The notes under the pieces: generated by a model
Database searches by the model: none
Seen by the model: only the letters and a program-made list of their open reading frames with translations
Told to the model about the DNA's origin: nothing
Made by a program: the position numbers and the translations under genes
NCBI GenBank assembly: GCA_964017195.1
Contig: OZ024894.1
Location: 5,544,347 to 5,608,346 of the forward strand
Source: Siderastrea radians
Taxonomy: Eukaryota > Cnidaria > Anthozoa > Scleractinia > Rhizangiidae
Reading direction: 5' to 3'
DNA: 64,000 bases
Shown: positions 61,001 to 64,000 of the stretch, piece by piece
How the letters are laid out: each line of letters begins with the position of its first letter
Numbering within the stretch: the stretch's first letter is position 1

Positions 61001-62385
61001 CTTCTGGAGTATGTGCACCTGAAGTATGTGCTCTCGTAACATGTGCTCCTGAAGTATGTGAACCTGGAGTATGTGCTCCTGTAGTATGTGCTTCTGGAGT
61101 GTGTGCTTATGAAGTATCTGCTGCGGCAGTATGTGCTTCTGGAGTACTCCTTCTGGATAAATACTCTCGGAGTATCTGCTTCTGGAGTATGTGCACATGA
61201 CATATGTGCTGCAGGAATATGTGCTTCTGGAGTATGTGCTCCTGGAGTATGTGCTTCTGGATTATGTGCTCCTGGAGTAAGTGCTTCTAGAGTATGTGCG
61301 CCTGGAGTATGTGATTCTGAACAATGTGCTTTTTGACTATGTGCTTTTGGAGTATGTGCTTCTCGAGCATGTGCTCCTGGAGTTTGTGCTTCTGGAGTGT
61401 GTGCTTCTGCAGCAATTGCTTCTGGAGTATGGTCTCCTGGAGTATGTGCTTCGGGAATATGTGACTCTGAAGTATGAGCTCCTGGCGTATGTGCTTCTGG
61501 AGGATGTGGTTCTGGAGTTTGAGTTTCTGGAGTATGTGCTTTTGAAGTATACGCTTCTGGAGTATGTGCTTCGGAAGTAAGTGCTGCTTGAGTATGTGCT
61601 CTCGTAGTATAAGCTCCTGAAGTATGTCCTCCTGGAGTATGTGCTTCTGAAGTATGCGCTTTTGGAGTATTTGCTCCTGTGAAATTAGAGTATGTGCTCC
61701 TGGACCATATTATTCTGGAGTATTTGGTTTTGGAGTATGTGCTTCTGGAGCATACGCTTCTGGAGTAAGTGTGTCTGGAGTATGTGCTCGTGGAGTATGT
61801 ACTTCTGGAGTATGTGCTACGGGACTATGTGTTTCTGGAGTATGTGCATCTGGAGTATGTGCTTCTGGAGTGTGTACTTTTGGAGTATGTGCTTCTGGAG
61901 TATGTGCGTCTGGAGTATGTGCTTCCTTCTGGACTATATGCATTTGGAGTATGCGCTCCTGGACTATGTGCTTCTGGAGTATATGCTTCCTGAGTATGTG
62001 CTTTTGGAGTGTGTTCTTTTGGAGTATGTGCTTGTGGAGTATGTGTTGCTATAGTATGTGATTCTGGAGTATGTGCTTGTGGAGTATGTGCTTCTAGAGT
62101 ATGTGGTTTTTTAGTATGTGCTTTTGGAGTGTGTGCTTTTGGAGTATGTCCTGATGGAGTATGTGCTCCTGGAGTATGTGGTTTTGGAGTATGTGCTCCT
62201 TTGGTATATGGTTTCTAGAGAATGTGCTCTCGAGTACGTGTTCCTGGAGTATGTTCTGCTGGAGTATGTGCTTTTGTAGTACGTGCGCATGTGTGCGTTT
62301 GTGGCGTATGTGCTTTTGCAATGTGCTTTTGCAATGTGCTTTTGTAGTATGTGCCCTGGAACCTGTGCTCCTGGAGCATGTGGAA
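58045..62385 (+). repeat. 15-bp minisatellite, about 290 units
   Basis: The unit is close to GTGCTTCTGGAGTAT. Because 15 is a multiple of three and the unit has no stop in any frame, long frames stay open on both strands: YVLLE, CASGV and CFWSM on plus, HILQE, STYSR and HTPEA on minus. The commonest variant changes T to C at base 6, which is silent only in the YVLLE frame. Frames are broken by substitutions and indels every few hundred bases, and no promoter, intron or non-repeat domain is attached, so I call it a minisatellite rather than genes. Larger repeats are superimposed (see 58801-59160). Confidence 0.9.
58801..59160 (+). repeat. 180-bp higher-order repeat within the minisatellite
   Basis: 58801-58980 and 58981-59160 match over twelve 15-bp units, sharing rare variants in order: GTTCCTAGAGTATG, TTGCAG/CTGCAG, GTATCTGC, TCTGGAAAATGTG and GTTTGTGGTTTTGG. 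This records a segmental duplication inside the array. Confidence 0.85.
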
Positions 62386-62753
62386 CCCGGATTGTGCTAA
62401 GGGTCCCTAAGTGTTTAATTTATTTATTCTTTAAGGACCCCTTTGAAGACCACATTTGTGAAAGGGCTTCCTTTTCTTTGAAAATAAATTAAAACGTGCC
62501 GCGCGCGTACACCAGTTGTTCATCACACGCAAGCCACGTTTTCACACGTGGCAGGCGATTTTCGCGCTCGCTGTCGGTGTGTTGTTTTCGCACGATTATC
62601 CCTGAAAGGAGAGAATTTTAGCGAACGGACGCAATATTTTATCTTATCTAAAGAAAGCGATGGAAGGAATAACTTACCTCGGTGTAAAGTTATTTCGCTA
62701 GACAACCAGCTACATGTTACGGTCGATTCGCCACATTCCTGAAGACGTTTTTC
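62386..62753. other. Spacer after the minisatellite
   Basis: No gene recognised. The hairpin AATAACTTACCTCGG...AAAGTTATT lies around 62668-62695. Confidence 0.5.
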
Positions 62754-63075
62754 TGTAGTGATCTTTACTCTTTGCTGCTTTAATTTGTGTGTAGGTAATT
62801 TTCGCCGTCGTCGCGTTTGCTTTCTTTAGATTTGCAACGCAGAATGGCTAAAACAACAGCGAATAAGAAACAGCTCTTCTTTGTTGAGAAAGCCCGCCAT
62901 GTCTGCCAGCTGACATGGCGGGTTTTCTGGTCTTTCTGATTGGAGAGCTAACAAAGAAGAGCTGTTTCTTATTCGCTGTTGTTTTAGCCATTCTGCGTTG
63001 CAAATCTAAAGCTGATGACGATGACGACGAAAATTACCTACACACAATGTGGCACAGACTAAAGATCACTACAGG
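62754..63075. repeat. Long hairpin, arms about 140 bp
   Basis: The left arm (CTGTAGTGATCTTTAC through AACAGCTCTTCTTTGTT) is repeated inverted on the right. The longest near-perfect block covers AGATTTGCAACGCAGAATGG and what follows. The centre contains a second palindrome, CCCGCCATGTC...GACATGGCGGG. Confidence 0.85.
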
Positions 63076-63097
63076 AAGGCCACTTCGTTAGGGGGTG

Positions 63098-63700
63098 TCA
63101 ACCGACGTAGCGGTCGACACCTCGGTCGATATATCTGTCGATATATTGGCCAGCTGTCGGTCGAGTGGCGACCGAGTGTCGGTCGAGTATCGCCCGTGCA
63201 TCGGGCGAGACAGTCGGCCGCTACAGGCTATCGGTCGATAGTCGGTCGATGTCTAGTCGTTACTCAGTTGCCGACAGATCACCAATAGTTTGCCGACGGA
63301 TCACCGATAGTTTGCCGACATACCACCGACACTTGGTCGACGTGGGATCTTTGTTCACCGACATAGCGGTCGACACCTCGGTCGACTGTCGGTCGCCATA
63401 TCAGTCGATATATCGGTCTGGTGTCGGCCGAGTGGCGGCCGAGTGTCCGTCGAGCATCGGCCGATACGGTATGTGGCCGACAGTCAGCCGTTGAGGCTAT
63501 CGGTCGATAGTTGCTCGTTACTTTGCCGACAGTTAACCGAGGGATTACCGACCAATCATCGAAACTTGGTCGACGTCGATCTTGTTTCTTATTACAGGGG
63601 GTGTCCACCGACTAAGCAGCGGACACCTCGGTCGATTGTCGGTCGCTATATCGGTCGCTACATGTTATCCGACGACTTCTCACCGACATATCATTACCTC
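63098..63700. repeat. CGGTCGA-rich satellite, ~250-260-bp period
   Basis: The phrase GGTCGACACCTCGGTCGA starts three successive units near 63109, 63368 and 63616 (the third begins GCGGACACC). Inside, CGGTCGA, its complement and ATATCGGTCG recur many times, so the region is itself built of short degenerate repeats. The open frames here are by-products. Confidence 0.85.
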
Positions 63701-64000
63701 AGTTGATCCACGTTTGATGGCGTTATTTCAGCAATGAAACCAAAAAAAAAATCAGCAAGAAAGAAGAGAGATGGTCGTGTAAGAGCTACGTTGCCCACTT
63801 TCGGCGAATGCAACAGCAAATGTTTACCTTATTGTCAGTCTAGTAATTTTAGTCGATTAATCTAACTTGTAATCACGTAAATTTTAGGTTCGTCCCGGTC
63901 ATTTTAACTTGTGATCAGTAGATACTTTCTTCTGTCATGAATTTGGTGTGAAGCAAGTGTTCCATGATGGTACACCTCCGCGATATTTAGGTTTTCCTTT

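Noticed and set aside
57966..62400. Many Cys-, Leu- or His-rich repeat proteins on both strands
   Set aside because: All arise from the same 15-bp minisatellite. Frames break repeatedly and no non-repeat domain, intron or promoter supports a gene.
58045..63700. Possible CRISPR array
   Set aside because: Units are contiguous degenerate 15-bp repeats or a satellite, without equal unique spacers, and the window is eukaryotic.
63049..63706. Arg/Ser-rich frames in the last kilobase
   Set aside because: They translate the CGGTCGA satellite and are not conserved protein.

Overview
The window looks like nuclear DNA of a cnidarian, most likely a stony coral or a close anthozoan relative. The evidence is small phased exons in long introns with GT-AG (once GC-AG) borders, two intronless class A GPCR genes, and a dense load of DNA-transposon derivatives, Penelope-like and LINE remnants, a tRNA-derived SINE and satellites. 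Species cannot be set from the sequence.

Layout. (1) 1-402: last exon of an unrecognised plus-strand gene. (2) 1504-4550: plus-strand remnant of a patatin-like phospholipase gene with an in-frame stop, a frameshift and no visible 5' half. A 358-bp repeat in its first intron recurs at 5788-6145. (3) 7330-18050: a complete 14-exon lysosomal Pro-X carboxypeptidase gene (PRCP, 519 codons) with catalytic Ser181/Asp434/His459 and a GC-AG first intron. (4) 19195-20399: decayed Penelope-like retroelement with a GIY-YIG domain and a hammerhead-ribozyme motif, nested between inverted repeats. (5) 23198-37011, minus strand: a complete 13-exon mitochondrial DnaJ gene (DNAJA3/Tid1-like, 549 codons) whose last exon adds a predicted transmembrane segment absent from the human protein. 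Its introns are packed with transposons. (6) 37246-39674: a TTAA-flanked Kolobok-like element with a broken transposase, 234 bp upstream of the DNAJA3 start codon. (7) 39791-42806: a 3-kb foldback composite. (8) 45418-46422 and 52798-53907: two paralogous intronless GPCR genes on the plus strand. (9) 54090-57130: inverted repeats, microsatellites and a LINE tail. (10) 58045-62385: a 15-bp minisatellite of about 290 units with long stretches open in several frames. (11) 62754-63700: a long hairpin and a CGGTCGA-rich satellite.

The genes do not form one pathway: PRCP is a secretory/lysosomal peptidase, DNAJA3 a mitochondrial co-chaperone, and the GPCRs are membrane receptors. The strongest leads are the membrane-anchored tail of the DnaJ protein, the SPxxY/NPxxY-divergent receptor pair, the minisatellite, and DNA transposons flanked by 6-bp duplications. 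All exon models come from reading splice signals, phase and family resemblance by eye; no database search was run.
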